DNA of 64,000 nucleotides from Bacteroidota bacterium (GTDB lineage: Bacteria; Bacteroidota; Bacteroidia; B-17B0; Aurantibacillaceae), in NCBI GenBank assembly GCA_025363015.1, contig JANYEQ010000035.1:1-64000 (forward strand), given 5' to 3'. Below the pieces are notes generated by a model that was not told where the DNA came from, made no database searches, and saw only the letters and a list, made by a program, of their open reading frames with translations. The position numbers and the translations under genes were made by a program. Shown here piece by piece: positions 33,360-43,054 of this stretch (positions are counted from its first letter, which is position 1; each line of letters starts with the position of its first letter).

Positions 33360-34298
33360 TTACGGTAAAGTAATGTTATAGGTGTTACCATTTACGGTAA
33401 GTGTTGCTAAATCGTCGCAAGCACCATTACCATAATCAATGGTACGTGTAGGTTTACTACTGGGTGTAAAAGCTAATTGCCCACTTACAAAATGTCTTCT
33501 ACCAGTGGTACCTGAGCAAGTATGGTCGCGTAATAAGTTAGTTGCTGTTGCAGAGAAACCTTCGCCATCTTTACTTGTACCAGTTGCTGAACCATTAATT
33601 TTAATTTTAGCTTTTGTCCAATCAATTGCATTAAATTGACCTTTGTAACACAATGGGTCGCTACAATTGGTTAATTCTTTAGTACGGTTACAAGTCCAAC
33701 TTACTGTGCCACCACTATTTGCTTTAATAATACTAACATTAGCAGTAATAGACCAAGTAAGGTTTGTACCTGAATATGCTGTTTCAGTTGCAATACTTAA
33801 TGGCGATATATTTTTAACAGTTTTAGTAATAATATTTACTTGGTTACCATCTACAACATAACTGTTTGTAGAGATACTCATAGTAAAGCCTGGTTTGCGG
33901 TATCTATCCGAACCTGTAGGCGAAGCCGAATAATCGTACATTAATTTACCTGAGCGTGTTCTTCCATCAGCGCCAATTATTCCTGTTCCAAAATCAACTG
34001 TAATTAATTTTCCAACCACAGTAACTGTAGCTGATGGCGCTAAACTTAATACGTCTGTATTTCCTACGCTACCATTAATGGTTTTAAAGGTGCTTAAGGT
34101 TTGGGTTTCTGCCGCTTGACTTCCCATTGCTACTATATCATTATTAATACTTTCGCTTAGGTTATTGTCTTTAGCCGCCGTTTGGTCGGTATCGGGTTCT
34201 TGCGCTTTTGTGGTTTCTTTTTTACGACAAGAAGTAAACGTAAACGAAGTGGCTAATAATATAGCTGCTACTCCTAAGGTGATGTGTTTGGTTTTCAT
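33360..34298 (-). CDS. Hypothetical lipoprotein
   Basis: The 312-residue protein has a lipoprotein signal (lipobox FTSC, about C24) followed by an acidic and Gln/Thr-rich linker to about residue 70. The mature domain has VDFGTGIIGADGRTRSGKLMYDYSAS and repeated beta strands; two close Cys (CSDPLC) and a DLATLTVNGNTYNITL end are notable. I do not recognise a characterised family, though similar lipoproteins are common in Bacteroidota. It is monocistronic with a strong terminator. Confidence 0.75.
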   Translation of the reverse strand: MKTKHITLGVAAILLATSFTFTSCRKKETTKAQEPDTDQTAAKDNNLSESINNDIVAMGSQAAETQTLSTFKTINGSVGNTDVLSLAPSATVTVVGKLITVDFGTGIIGADGRTRSGKLMYDYSASPTGSDRYRKPGFTMSISTNSYVVDGNQVNIITKTVKNISPLSIATETAYSGTNLTWSITANVSIIKANSGGTVSWTCNRTKELTNCSDPLCYKGQFNAIDWTKAKIKINGSATGTSKDGEGFSATATNLLRDHTCSGTTGRRHFVSGQLAFTPSSKPTRTIDYGNGACDDLATLTVNGNTYNITLP

Positions 34299-34407
34299 AT
34301 TTTTTTGTTTATTTGGTTAATATTTCTTCTATGATTATAAATATAGTAAAAGGTTTAATTGGTTTAAAAAATATTTTTATTTTTTTTGTTATATTAGCAT
34401 ATTATTT

Positions 34408-35262
34408 ATGATTAACGGCGACTATACAATAAAAAAACAGTTTAAAAACAGTGCCGTTTTTGAGCAAAAAAGCAATTTATCGCTATTTTTTAGTTCAAAT
34501 TCGTTAATTTTTTGCGAGTTTACAGCCGATTTTACCCAAATTATTCAGTTAGTTGATGTAGAATTTAATATTCAAAATAATCCAACCTTAAGTGTGTTAG
34601 ATAGATTGCAGTTCATTTGCAATAACTATCAGCTAATAAAAACGTATAATAAAGTTTACATTAGTACACTAAATTTAAACTTTACTTTAATACCAAATAC
34701 CTTTGCGAGTTTAAATAACGAGGCGGATTTATTAAAATTTGGGACAGGGTTAACTACCGTAAAAAATAGTTTAGAACATACATTAAGTAACCTTAAATTT
34801 TGTTATACCGTTGAACAAGATTTAAAACAGTTTTTAGAAAAAAAATTTCCAGCTGCATTTATTAGGCATGCTGGAGCCGTAACATTAAGCTTATTTACTC
34901 ACCAACCTTTTTTAGAAAATAGCGATTTGTTTTTAAATATTAATAATAGTTTTATTGAAATTATTGTAAAGCAAAAAAACAATTTACAGTTTTATAATGC
35001 TTTTAATTACCAAACTACCGAAGATATTATTTATTATCTTTTATTTACTTTAGAGCAGTTACAACTTAATCCACTTACAGTAAAAATAGCTATTGCAGGG
35101 CAAACAGATAGTAATAGCGAATTGATTATAAGTTTAAAAAAATACATAAAACACATTAGTTTTTTAGTAAACACTACTCCAACTTATTTTAAAAACGAAT
35201 TAATTAATACCCCACCACATTTTTACTTTACAGCTTTAAATCAAATCTTATGCGAATTATAA
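34408..35262 (+). CDS. DUF3822 family protein
   Basis: The 284-residue cytosolic protein fits the Bacteroidota DUF3822 family, whose fold is related to actin/ASKHA-like domains (two halves; KVYISTLNLNFTLIPNTF in the first, FYNAFNYQTTEDIIYYLLFTLEQL in the second). Its 3' end overlaps rsmD by 13 bases, a linkage seen across the phylum, which hints at a role around ribosome assembly. The exact function is unknown. Confidence 0.82.
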   Translation: MINGDYTIKKQFKNSAVFEQKSNLSLFFSSNSLIFCEFTADFTQIIQLVDVEFNIQNNPTLSVLDRLQFICNNYQLIKTYNKVYISTLNLNFTLIPNTFASLNNEADLLKFGTGLTTVKNSLEHTLSNLKFCYTVEQDLKQFLEKKFPAAFIRHAGAVTLSLFTHQPFLENSDLFLNINNSFIEIIVKQKNNLQFYNAFNYQTTEDIIYYLLFTLEQLQLNPLTVKIAIAGQTDSNSELIISLKKYIKHISFLVNTTPTYFKNELINTPPHFYFTALNQILCEL

Positions 35263-35780
35263 ATGGTACACACCGCGGCAAACTAATTAAAGTACCAAAA
35301 GGCTTGCCAGTGCGCCCCACTACCGATTTTGCAAAAGAAGGGTTATTTAATATTTTAACTAACAAAGTAAATTTTAACGACACTGTTTTTTTAGATTTAT
35401 TTAGTGGCACTGGGCATATTTCTTTAGAAGTAGCTTCGCGCGGAAGTACAAATATTACAAGTGTAGATGCCGATTTTAAATGCGTTAGTTTTTTAAAAAC
35501 AATTAGTAAAGAGTTTAAGTTTGAAATTAACACCATTAAAGCCGATGTTTTTGAATTTTTAAAAACAAACAAAATTACGTTTGATTTAATTTTTGCCGAT
35601 CCACCGTATGATATTGTGAATACAGAAACTATTCATTCATTGGTATTTAATAATAACTTATTAAATGCTGGAGGTATTTTGGTTATAGAACATGGCCCAA
35701 AAACTAATTTACAAACATTAAGTCATTTTAAACAACAGCGTAAATACGGTAATGTAAATTTTAGTTTTTTCGAAAACTAA
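35250..35780 (+). CDS. rsmD: 16S rRNA (guanine966-N2)-methyltransferase
   Basis: RsmD methylates G966 of 16S rRNA using SAM. The 176-residue protein shows the start MRIINGTHRGKLIKVPKG, RPTTDFAKEGLFNIL, the SAM loop FLDLFSGTGHISLE (about 47-60), and the catalytic FADPPYD (about 115-121), which is the NPPY-like motif of N2-methylguanine enzymes. Length is normal. It is translationally coupled to DUF3822 and converges on the ATPase gene with 1 base between. Confidence 0.93.
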   Translation: MRIINGTHRGKLIKVPKGLPVRPTTDFAKEGLFNILTNKVNFNDTVFLDLFSGTGHISLEVASRGSTNITSVDADFKCVSFLKTISKEFKFEINTIKADVFEFLKTNKITFDLIFADPPYDIVNTETIHSLVFNNNLLNAGGILVIEHGPKTNLQTLSHFKQQRKYGNVNFSFFEN

Positions 35781-35781
35781 A

Positions 35782-36918
35782 TTAATGCCTACGTTGTAAC
35801 CAACGCATTAAAAATTTATCATAAACTTCGTAATAGGGTTTTTGGGCGCTAATATCATAATAAATCATTTCTTTTTGTAGTAATGATTCTATACCTCGTT
35901 TTACAATTGCCGACGTTCCAAAATTATACGAATTTATAAAATGTTTAGAATAAGGCTGTTCTACTTTTTCTTCTTTACCAATAGCCTTTAGTAATTGCCA
36001 TTGAGCAGGTGTAAGTAAATTTCGATATTGAAAAAAAACAGATTCTTGTTCAATAATAATTTTATTTAAGATAAAAATTACAACTTGCTCATTAATAGTT
36101 TTGGTATTATAAATAAATAGTTGATGGCATAAGTATTGTGTGTAGTAGGTATGCGAGCAACTTAATTCTAAAATTAAAGTAATGGCATCATCAGTAATTT
36201 TAAATTTATTTGTATTAAAATGTAGTTTAATAAAATTAAAATATAATTTAGGGTCAATTTTTTTTAGATGTATTGTTTTAGTGCTTGCGTAAAACGGACG
36301 TTTAGTGTTATTAAACAGTTCGTGCATTAGGTGTTGATTACTACCACAAAAAATAAAATTTACATGTTTTAGTTGTTGAATAGCAGTGCGTAATATGGCT
36401 TCTACATTTTTTTCGGGGTAATTTAATATTTGTTGAAATTCGTCAATGGCAATAATTGTTTTTATACTTTGAGTATCTAAAAATTGTAATAATTGAGGTA
36501 TTGTTTTTTCAAATTGTTTTGGTTGCGTAATATCTAGGCTTAGTTCGGGCGCACCACTTAAACTATCTATACTTATTACGGGCCTAAATAGTTTTATAGC
36601 TTCTAAAAAACGTTTGCCAATACCCTTATTTGGTGGAAAAATAGTATAAATACTATTGGCTAATTGATTGGTAAAATCTTTTAAATTTTGAGTTGCGTAA
36701 ATATCTAAATAAATACATTCGGTATTTTGTTTTGTTTTTAATTGATTAAATACATGTTGTATTAAGGCTGTTTTCCCTAGCCGACGTTGTGCAAAAAAAG
36801 TTGTATTGCTATTGTTTTTTATATTTTCGAGTAGTGTTTTGGTTTCAATCTGGCGATCGCAAAAGTAATAGGGCTTAATGTAAGCAGTAATTAAAAACGG
36901 ATTTATATATTCTTCCAT
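35782..36918 (-). CDS. AAA-type ATPase with C-terminal winged helix
   Basis: I start this at the ATG at 36918 (MEEYINPFLIT): the track start at 36939 lies inside a perfect palindrome. The 378-residue protein has a degenerate P-loop QRRLGKT (about 44-50), Walker B IIAIDEFQQI (about 160), sensor-1-like FIFCGSNQHL, and a C-terminal winged helix (AQWQLLKAIGKEE). It belongs to the stand-alone ATPase group often called archaeal-type AAA ATPase, of unknown role; some are toxin-like or defence-related. Control by the upstream palindrome is likely. Confidence 0.82.
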   Translation of the reverse strand: MEEYINPFLITAYIKPYYFCDRQIETKTLLENIKNNSNTTFFAQRRLGKTALIQHVFNQLKTKQNTECIYLDIYATQNLKDFTNQLANSIYTIFPPNKGIGKRFLEAIKLFRPVISIDSLSGAPELSLDITQPKQFEKTIPQLLQFLDTQSIKTIIAIDEFQQILNYPEKNVEAILRTAIQQLKHVNFIFCGSNQHLMHELFNNTKRPFYASTKTIHLKKIDPKLYFNFIKLHFNTNKFKITDDAITLILELSCSHTYYTQYLCHQLFIYNTKTINEQVVIFILNKIIIEQESVFFQYRNLLTPAQWQLLKAIGKEEKVEQPYSKHFINSYNFGTSAIVKRGIESLLQKEMIYYDISAQKPYYEVYDKFLMRWLQRRH

Positions 36919-36932
36919 ACTACAAATATAAC

Positions 36933-36961
36933 TATACATTTTGTATTATACAAAATGTATA
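36933..36961. promoter_or_regulatory. Perfect 13-bp-arm palindrome upstream of the ATPase
   Basis: TATACATTTTGTA and TACAAAATGTATA are exact complements separated by TTA, 15 bases before the proposed start codon of the ATPase gene. The position suits an operator covering the promoter or leader. Confidence 0.55.
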
Positions 36962-37011
36962 ATTTTAGTTTAGCGTGTTTATCTTTATTATGTGGAAGTA
37001 ATACAAACGAA

Positions 37012-37950
37012 TTAGTTTTCTTTTAAACCTCTGCCTTCTTTGGTAATTTTATCCTCGCGGCGTAATTCTGCAATAATTTTATCCAACACGCCATTTACAA
37101 ATAGTTTACTATTAGGCGTGCTATATTCTTTGCTAATATCAATATATTCGTTTAGCGAGGCTTTTACAGGAATGTTTGGCAAGTGCATAATTTCGGTTAA
37201 GGCCATTTCCATTAACAACATATCCATATTTGCAATACGCTCTACATCCCAATTTTGGGTATGTTTGCCTATTAACTCTTCAAATTCTGAGCGGTAAATA
37301 ATTGTTTTTTTAAACAATTGACTCATAAATTCTAAATCATCTTTTTCGTCTTTTAATAAGGGTAATAACTTAAAATCGCCTTCAAAGGTTTCAAAATTGC
37401 GAATTACCGAGTTAAAAGCTACAAAGGAATCATCTACCCAATGCATATTTTTTTCTTCAAAAAGCGATTGTAATAATTCGTTTTCGCTTAATTGTTCGGC
37501 AATTACTTCAATTAAAAATTCTCTATCTTCTTTTACCGATATTGTTTGATTTTGCATATAATTTATATATGCTTCAGAATTTTTAATTTCTTGAAACAAT
37601 TTACGTACTACATCAAAATCACCTTGCCACGATATTTTTCGTTTTTCTAATTGATCGGCAAAATCTTTGTTAGCAGCCAAGCTTACTAATAAACTATTAT
37701 TTGCAAATTTTAAGTTAGGGGATAAATCATCCTTAGTAGGTAAGTGTTTGTTTTTATGCTCATCAATAATTACCAAAGCTACATGGTGAATATCGCTTAC
37801 TAAACATAAAATAGAAAAATACAATTCATGAATTTTATCTAAGCTTTTAAACAGTTCTCTTTCAAAAGCAACAACATCGCCTTTTTCGTGTTGAAAAAAA
37901 GAGTACAAGGCTTGCATTACTTTTATTCTTAAAAATCTTCTGTTTAGCAT
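37012..37950 (-). CDS. nusB: Transcription antitermination/ribosome biogenesis factor NusB (long form)
   Basis: The 312-residue protein begins MLNRRFLRIKVMQALYSFFQ, the NusB start, but is twice the usual length because of a helical insert (about 45-190). The NusB core resumes with FKKTIIYRSEFEELIGKHTQNWDVERIANMDMLLMEMALTEI and ends VNGVLDKIIAELRRE. NusB with NusE (S10) binds boxA RNA in rRNA operons. The long form is characteristic of Bacteroidota. It lies 64 bases after the leucine dehydrogenase gene. Confidence 0.93.
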   Translation of the reverse strand: MLNRRFLRIKVMQALYSFFQHEKGDVVAFERELFKSLDKIHELYFSILCLVSDIHHVALVIIDEHKNKHLPTKDDLSPNLKFANNSLLVSLAANKDFADQLEKRKISWQGDFDVVRKLFQEIKNSEAYINYMQNQTISVKEDREFLIEVIAEQLSENELLQSLFEEKNMHWVDDSFVAFNSVIRNFETFEGDFKLLPLLKDEKDDLEFMSQLFKKTIIYRSEFEELIGKHTQNWDVERIANMDMLLMEMALTEIMHLPNIPVKASLNEYIDISKEYSTPNSKLFVNGVLDKIIAELRREDKITKEGRGLKEN

Positions 37951-37961
37951 TTTTTATTTAG

Positions 37962-37987
37962 TTAGTTAATAGGTATTAGTTAATAGG
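37962..37987. repeat. Short tandem repeat before nusB
   Basis: TTAGTTAATAGG occurs twice with a 14-base period in the 64-base spacer upstream of nusB, and a partial AATAGGTATTA follows. It may be slippage-derived; no function is evident. Confidence 0.4.
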
Positions 37988-38014
37988 AAAAATAGGTATT
38001 AATTTTTCTTAATA

Positions 38015-39118
38015 TTATAATACTGCATTTATCCTTGCAATGGCTTCAATACGTTGTTCGCCCAAACGATTAGCTGCCATATAAGTTGGTATACCTTCTT
38101 TTTTAGCTAATTGAAATAAATTAAAGGTGGTGGTATAAATTTGTTCAGCGTGTGCTAAGGCACGTTCGCGATTATAACCCTCTAATTCATAATACACATT
38201 TATAATTCCACCGGCATTTACCACAAAATCGGGCGCATATAAAATCCCTTTTTTAGTTACTAATTCGCCATGTATTTTTTCATCGGCTAATTGGTTGTTG
38301 GCAGCACCACAAATAATTTTGCATTTTAATTTGCTTAAGGTAACCTCGTTAACCGTTGCTCCTAAAGCGCAGGGGGCATAAATATCAATGTCTAAATCAA
38401 ACATGGTATCGGCGCTTACTACTTCGGCTTTATATTTAGTACTTACTTCTTTTAAACGCTCTTCACTAATATCGTTAATAAAAACTATAGCACCATCTTT
38501 AGTTAAATGACTTACCAATACTTCGCCCACGTGCCCAATACCTTGTACCAATATTTTTTTGCCGCTAAGGCTATCACTTCCCCAGGTTTCTTTGGCACTG
38601 GCTTTCATACTCACATAAACGCCATAAGCTGTTACAGGACTTGGATCGCCGCTGCCACCCATATTTTCGGGCAAACCGCTTACGTAATCGGTTTCCATTT
38701 TTATAATTTCCATATCGCGGCTTGTCATGGCTACATCTTCGGCAGTAATGTATTTACCGCCTAAGCTATTTACAAACTTACCAAAACGACGTAATAAAGC
38801 TTCGTTTTTAATTTTTTTAGGATCGCCCATTATTACGGCTTTTCCGCCTCCTAAATTAATACCTGCAACTGATGATTTATAAGTCATACCTCTTGAAAGG
38901 CGCAACACATCGGTTAAAGCTTCCATTTCGTTGTTATAATTCCAAAAACGGGTACCTCCTAACGATGGCCCTAACACTGTATTGTGAACTGCAATAATGG
39001 CTTTTAAGCCAGTTGCATTATCGTTACAAAATAAAATTTGCTCGTGATTATTAATACCCATTTGAGCAATAACTGGGTTTTTAGATAAATCTATCTCGTT
39101 TAAAGTTTTAACTTCCAT
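38015..39118 (-). CDS. Leucine (Glu/Leu/Phe/Val) dehydrogenase
   Basis: The 367-residue NAD-dependent amino acid dehydrogenase shows the catalytic lysines in MTYK (about K81) and GGGKAVIMGDP (about K93), spaced 12 apart as in leucine dehydrogenase. DVAMTSRDM, the Rossmann motif VQGIGHVGEVL (about 193) and the C-terminal NVYYELEGYNRE also fit. It deaminates branched-chain amino acids to 2-oxo acids. Its nusB neighbour is the usual Bacteroidota arrangement as far as I recall. The exact substrate among Leu, Val and Phe is not certain. Confidence 0.93.
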   Translation of the reverse strand: MEVKTLNEIDLSKNPVIAQMGINNHEQILFCNDNATGLKAIIAVHNTVLGPSLGGTRFWNYNNEMEALTDVLRLSRGMTYKSSVAGINLGGGKAVIMGDPKKIKNEALLRRFGKFVNSLGGKYITAEDVAMTSRDMEIIKMETDYVSGLPENMGGSGDPSPVTAYGVYVSMKASAKETWGSDSLSGKKILVQGIGHVGEVLVSHLTKDGAIVFINDISEERLKEVSTKYKAEVVSADTMFDLDIDIYAPCALGATVNEVTLSKLKCKIICGAANNQLADEKIHGELVTKKGILYAPDFVVNAGGIINVYYELEGYNRERALAHAEQIYTTTFNLFQLAKKEGIPTYMAANRLGEQRIEAIARINAVL

Positions 39119-39224
39119 AATAATTTTAGGTTTTGAAGCGCCCCAAATGTAGCGTTATTTTTACAAAAAAAGAAAAATTAGCCAAACAATTACAATATAA
39201 AAATGTTACTTTTATAATCTAAAA

Positions 39225-39710
39225 ATGTATTCAAAAGATCAAATAATTAATGCTTTAGGGCAAATCCCCGATCCTGAAATTCCAGTTATTTCGATAGTAG
39301 AATTAGGTGTAATTAGAGATGTTATTTTTAAAGACAAAACCATTGAAGTTGTATTAACACCCACATACAGTGGTTGCCCAGCTATGAAGCAGATGGAAGA
39401 TGATGTGAGAGCCAAGTTAGTGGAATTGGGTTTTGAAACAATTGTTTTAAGTATAGTTTATAACCCACCATGGACAACTGATTGGCTGAACTCTGAGACA
39501 AAGTTAAAATTACAAAAGTATGGAATTGCGCCACCCGAAGAAAGTACGACAGATAAATCCTTTTTAACTGGTAAAATTAAAAACATTACCTGCCCACATT
39601 GTAAAAGTACGGATACAGTTATGGTTTCGCAATTTGGAAGTACGGCTTGTAAAGCATTGTACAAATGCAATAATTGTTTAGAAGCTTTTGATTATTTTAA
39701 GTGTATTTAG
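39225..39710 (+). CDS. paaD: PaaD/PaaJ-like protein (MIP18 domain plus zinc ribbon)
   Basis: The 161-residue protein has the MIP18/DUF59 domain (PDPEIPVISIVELGVIRDV and PTYSGCPAMKQMEDD) and a C-terminal zinc ribbon with CPHC and CNNC pairs, the layout of PaaD of the phenylacetyl-CoA epoxidase complex, where it helps metal-site maturation. No paaABCE genes are in the window, so either it serves an operon elsewhere or it acts as a general Fe-S or di-iron maturation factor. It converges on mpl. Confidence 0.82.
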   Translation: MYSKDQIINALGQIPDPEIPVISIVELGVIRDVIFKDKTIEVVLTPTYSGCPAMKQMEDDVRAKLVELGFETIVLSIVYNPPWTTDWLNSETKLKLQKYGIAPPEESTTDKSFLTGKIKNITCPHCKSTDTVMVSQFGSTACKALYKCNNCLEAFDYFKCI

Positions 39711-39727
39711 TACTATTTAATACCGTA

Positions 39728-41098
39728 TTAACTAACGCTTAACTCCTTTGCCAAGCCATTAAAATCAACGCCATCAAAGTTTCCGCTACTCATCATTAAC
39801 AGTACTTTATCTTTCCAGTTAAGTGATTTTAAATAATCAGTTACGTCACTACTTTTTGTAAATACTTTTAAATCATTTCTGTTAAATGCTTTATGGACTT
39901 GCTCGGATGTAATTTCTTTTAATTTTTTATGGGCAATAGTATGAGGGTTAAAGTAAACAATGGCTTCATCGGCTAAATTCATGGCACCACTGTACTCGTT
40001 TAAAAATTCTTCGGTAAGGCTACTAAAGGTATGTAACTCCATGCAGGCAACAGTATGTCTGTTTGTAAATTGTTGTTTCACCGCATCGGTAGTTGCTTTT
40101 AGTTTTGAGGGTGAATGTGCAAAATCTTTATAAAAATTAAAATTATTAGTTTTATACACTAATTCTAAACGTTTTGCAGCACCTTTAAAGGATTGAATAG
40201 CCTCGTAAAATTGAGCATCGCTAATATTTATTTTATTACACACCAAGCGTGCACCGTTTAAATTCATTAAATTATGATTTCCAAAAATTTGTAAAGGAAT
40301 TTTATTTTCATCAACTAACAAGTAGGTGGTGCCATTTTCAATGCTATTATTAGGAATGGAATAGGGCGTTTTACTTTGTAAATTAGAATAGGTTTTATTA
40401 CAAACATTTGCCAATATTTTGTCTTCGTTACAGTACATTAAATGACCTTGCGGTTCAATTAATTTTATAAAAATTTCAAATTGTTCTACATAATTTTCAA
40501 AGGTTGGAAATACATTTATATGATCCCACGCAATGCCACTAATAATGGCAATATTAGGTTTGTATAAATGAAATTTAGGACGTCTATCAATTGGCGAGGC
40601 AAGGTATTCGTCGCCTTCTATTACTGCATATTTAGAAGTATTACTTAAATTAACCATGGTATTAAAACCTTCTAATTGTGCGCCAACTAAATAATCGGTT
40701 TCTATTTTATGATAATGCATTACGTGTAAAATCATGGCTGTAATGGTTGTTTTACCATGACTACCGCCAATAACAATACGTATTTTGTCTTTTGTAGCTT
40801 CGTAGATATATTCGGGATACGAATAAATTTTTAAACCTAATTGCTTTGCTTTTATTAATTCAGGATTATCGGCTCGGGCGTGCATTCCTAAAATTACCGC
40901 ATCTATATCAGTAGTTAATTTTTGTGGAAACCAGCCAATTTCACTTGGTAAAATACCTGCTTTTTGTAAACGGCTTTTGCTAGGCTCGTTAATTTCATCA
41001 TCGCTACCACTAACGGTATATCCTTTTTCGTGAAGTGCTAAAGCCATGTTATGCATTGCACTACCACCTATGGCAATTAAATGTACTTTTTTAGTCAT
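39728..41098 (-). CDS. mpl: UDP-N-acetylmuramate:L-alanyl-gamma-D-glutamyl-meso-diaminopimelate ligase
   Basis: Mpl re-attaches the recycled tripeptide to UDP-MurNAc. The 456-residue Mur ligase-like protein has the N-terminal IAIGGSAMHNMALAL Rossmann loop, the ATP loop GGSHGKTT (about 111-118), VIEGDEYLAS, GNHNLMN, and the C-terminal FYKDFAHSPSKLKAT. HNMALAL and the DEYLAS motif separate Mpl from MurC. It works with UppP and GlmS, also in this window, in cell-wall precursor metabolism. Single gene, converging on paaD. Confidence 0.92.
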   Translation of the reverse strand: MTKKVHLIAIGGSAMHNMALALHEKGYTVSGSDDEINEPSKSRLQKAGILPSEIGWFPQKLTTDIDAVILGMHARADNPELIKAKQLGLKIYSYPEYIYEATKDKIRIVIGGSHGKTTITAMILHVMHYHKIETDYLVGAQLEGFNTMVNLSNTSKYAVIEGDEYLASPIDRRPKFHLYKPNIAIISGIAWDHINVFPTFENYVEQFEIFIKLIEPQGHLMYCNEDKILANVCNKTYSNLQSKTPYSIPNNSIENGTTYLLVDENKIPLQIFGNHNLMNLNGARLVCNKINISDAQFYEAIQSFKGAAKRLELVYKTNNFNFYKDFAHSPSKLKATTDAVKQQFTNRHTVACMELHTFSSLTEEFLNEYSGAMNLADEAIVYFNPHTIAHKKLKEITSEQVHKAFNRNDLKVFTKSSDVTDYLKSLNWKDKVLLMMSSGNFDGVDFNGLAKELSVS

Positions 41099-41191
41099 AG
41101 TTTAAAGAAACTAATTAAAGAAGTTTAAATAATGAACTTTTAAATATTTTTTGCACATTGGTAATTTAATAAACTACTTTAATTAGTTTTT

Positions 41192-43054
41192 TTAAACCAA
41201 TACTAAAGGCACTTTTATATTGTGCCTTACGGTTTCTACAGTTGTGCCCAGTAAAATATCTTTAAATGTTTTATGGCCGTGTGTACCCATTACCAGCATA
41301 TCGCACTTGTTTTCTAGTACTAAATTAGGGATGGCTATTTTAGGATTTCCAAAGCCCAATTTAATTTCGGAAATAATATTTTGTTGTGCTAATTGTTGCT
41401 GATATTCTTTTAGTTTTTGTACGTCTTCTTCACGCTCTAAGTCAAAGGCATTTTCACCATATACTACAGCGTTTGTACTCTCGAGCACATGCATTAAAAC
41501 TAAAACAGAATTTCCGTTTCCAAATTGTATAGCTCTATTAATGGCTTTATTATCGCTATCGCTAAAATCAACGGTTACTGCAATTTTATTAAATAATTGT
41601 GTTGGCTCAATCATTAGTGGTTTTAACTCGTTGTGAAAGCCTTTGTTAGCCGTAGTTTTATGTTTAGTAATAAACGGAACTATTAAAATATATAACAGCA
41701 TTAAAAAACAAAATACGCAAGCGGGCACTACTGTAAAACTCATTAAAACAGGGCTCTGTGAATTAACAATGAGATTAGAAATTTCGGCATATACTAATTT
41801 AATATTTAACGAAATAATGGTTATGGCTGCAATCCACGATGCAATTTTTTGCCATAAAGGAATTACAAAATCGCCCATCTTTTTTTTATCGCTTACAAAA
41901 TGAATTAAAGGAATAATAGCAAAACCCAATTGTAAACTTAAAATTACTTGGCTAAAAATTAGTAGCTTACCTGTGGCTGATTCGCCCAAATAAAACAACA
42001 CTAAAAGGGCGGGTACTATTGCTATTAAACGGGTTAATAAACGCCTAATCCACGGTTGTAAGCGTAAATTTAAGTACCCTTCCATTACCACTTGTCCGGC
42101 CAAAGTACCAGTAATGGTTGAACTTTGCCCAGCTAAAATTAAAGCCACTGCAAATAAAATAGGTGCTAAGGTACTGCCTAACATAGGTGCCAGTAATTGA
42201 TGTGCGTCTTGTATTTCAACTACATCGTGCTTACCGTTATTATAAAAAGTAGTAGCCGCTAAAATTAAAATAGCCGCGTTTACAAATAACGCTAGGTTAA
42301 GAGCAATAGAACTATCAATTATATTAAAGCGTATAGCTTTTTTAATACCAGTTGGCGTTCGGTTAAATTTACGGGTTTGTACTAAGGAACTATGCAAATA
42401 CAAATTGTGCGGCATTACGGTAGCACCAATAATACCAATAGCTATGTACAAGGCTTCGTCGTTTTGAATGAACGGAATTAAACCATTAAGTATTTCACTT
42501 CCATTGGGTTTGGCAATAAATAATTGAATAAAAAACGAAGCAGCAATTAATAATACTAAACTAATGATAAAGGCTTCTAATTTACGAATGCCTTTGTTTA
42601 ATAGAAATAATAAAATAAAACTATCAAATACAGTAATACAAACGCCCATTAAAATACTTACACTCGGAAACAGTAAATGTAACCCAATAGCCATACCAAT
42701 AACTTCGGCTAAATCGCATGCTGCAATGGCAATTTCGGCTAAAATATATAAAAATAAATTTACAAAACGTGGGTAGTTTTCGCGCGATGCTTGTGCTAAA
42801 TCTTTGCCGCTTACTATACCCAAACGGGCGCAGTGGCTTTGTAATAGCAAGGCAATTAAATTGCTCATTACTAATACCCACAATAAATTATAACCAAATT
42901 TACTTCCGCCGGCTATATCCGTTGCCCAGTTGCCAGGGTCCATATACCCTACGCTAATCATATAGGCAGGACCTAAAAAGGCTAGTAATCGCCTAAACGA
43001 ACTGCTTTTATTTGTGTTTACACTGGCGTTAACTTCTTCTAAGGACTTATTCAT
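41192..43054 (-). CDS. mntH: Nramp family divalent metal transporter fused to a universal stress protein domain
   Basis: Residues 1-430 form an Nramp transporter: MDPGNWATDIAGG (about 38-50) supplies the conserved Asp and Asn, and GATVMPHNLYLHSSLVQTR the TM6 Met and His of the metal site. About 11 membrane segments are visible. After a basic linker (about 455-475) comes a Usp domain (about 485-620): KIAVTVDFSDSD at its start and MVMGTHGHKTFKDILLGTTVE with the ATP-binding G-x2-G-x9-G(S/T) pattern. Mn(II)/Fe(II) uptake with proton symport is likely; the Usp part may sense nucleotide. The start overlaps mntR by 4 bases. Confidence 0.93.
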   Translation of the reverse strand: MNKSLEEVNASVNTNKSSSFRRLLAFLGPAYMISVGYMDPGNWATDIAGGSKFGYNLLWVLVMSNLIALLLQSHCARLGIVSGKDLAQASRENYPRFVNLFLYILAEIAIAACDLAEVIGMAIGLHLLFPSVSILMGVCITVFDSFILLFLLNKGIRKLEAFIISLVLLIAASFFIQLFIAKPNGSEILNGLIPFIQNDEALYIAIGIIGATVMPHNLYLHSSLVQTRKFNRTPTGIKKAIRFNIIDSSIALNLALFVNAAILILAATTFYNNGKHDVVEIQDAHQLLAPMLGSTLAPILFAVALILAGQSSTITGTLAGQVVMEGYLNLRLQPWIRRLLTRLIAIVPALLVLFYLGESATGKLLIFSQVILSLQLGFAIIPLIHFVSDKKKMGDFVIPLWQKIASWIAAITIISLNIKLVYAEISNLIVNSQSPVLMSFTVVPACVFCFLMLLYILIVPFITKHKTTANKGFHNELKPLMIEPTQLFNKIAVTVDFSDSDNKAINRAIQFGNGNSVLVLMHVLESTNAVVYGENAFDLEREEDVQKLKEYQQQLAQQNIISEIKLGFGNPKIAIPNLVLENKCDMLVMGTHGHKTFKDILLGTTVETVRHNIKVPLVLV

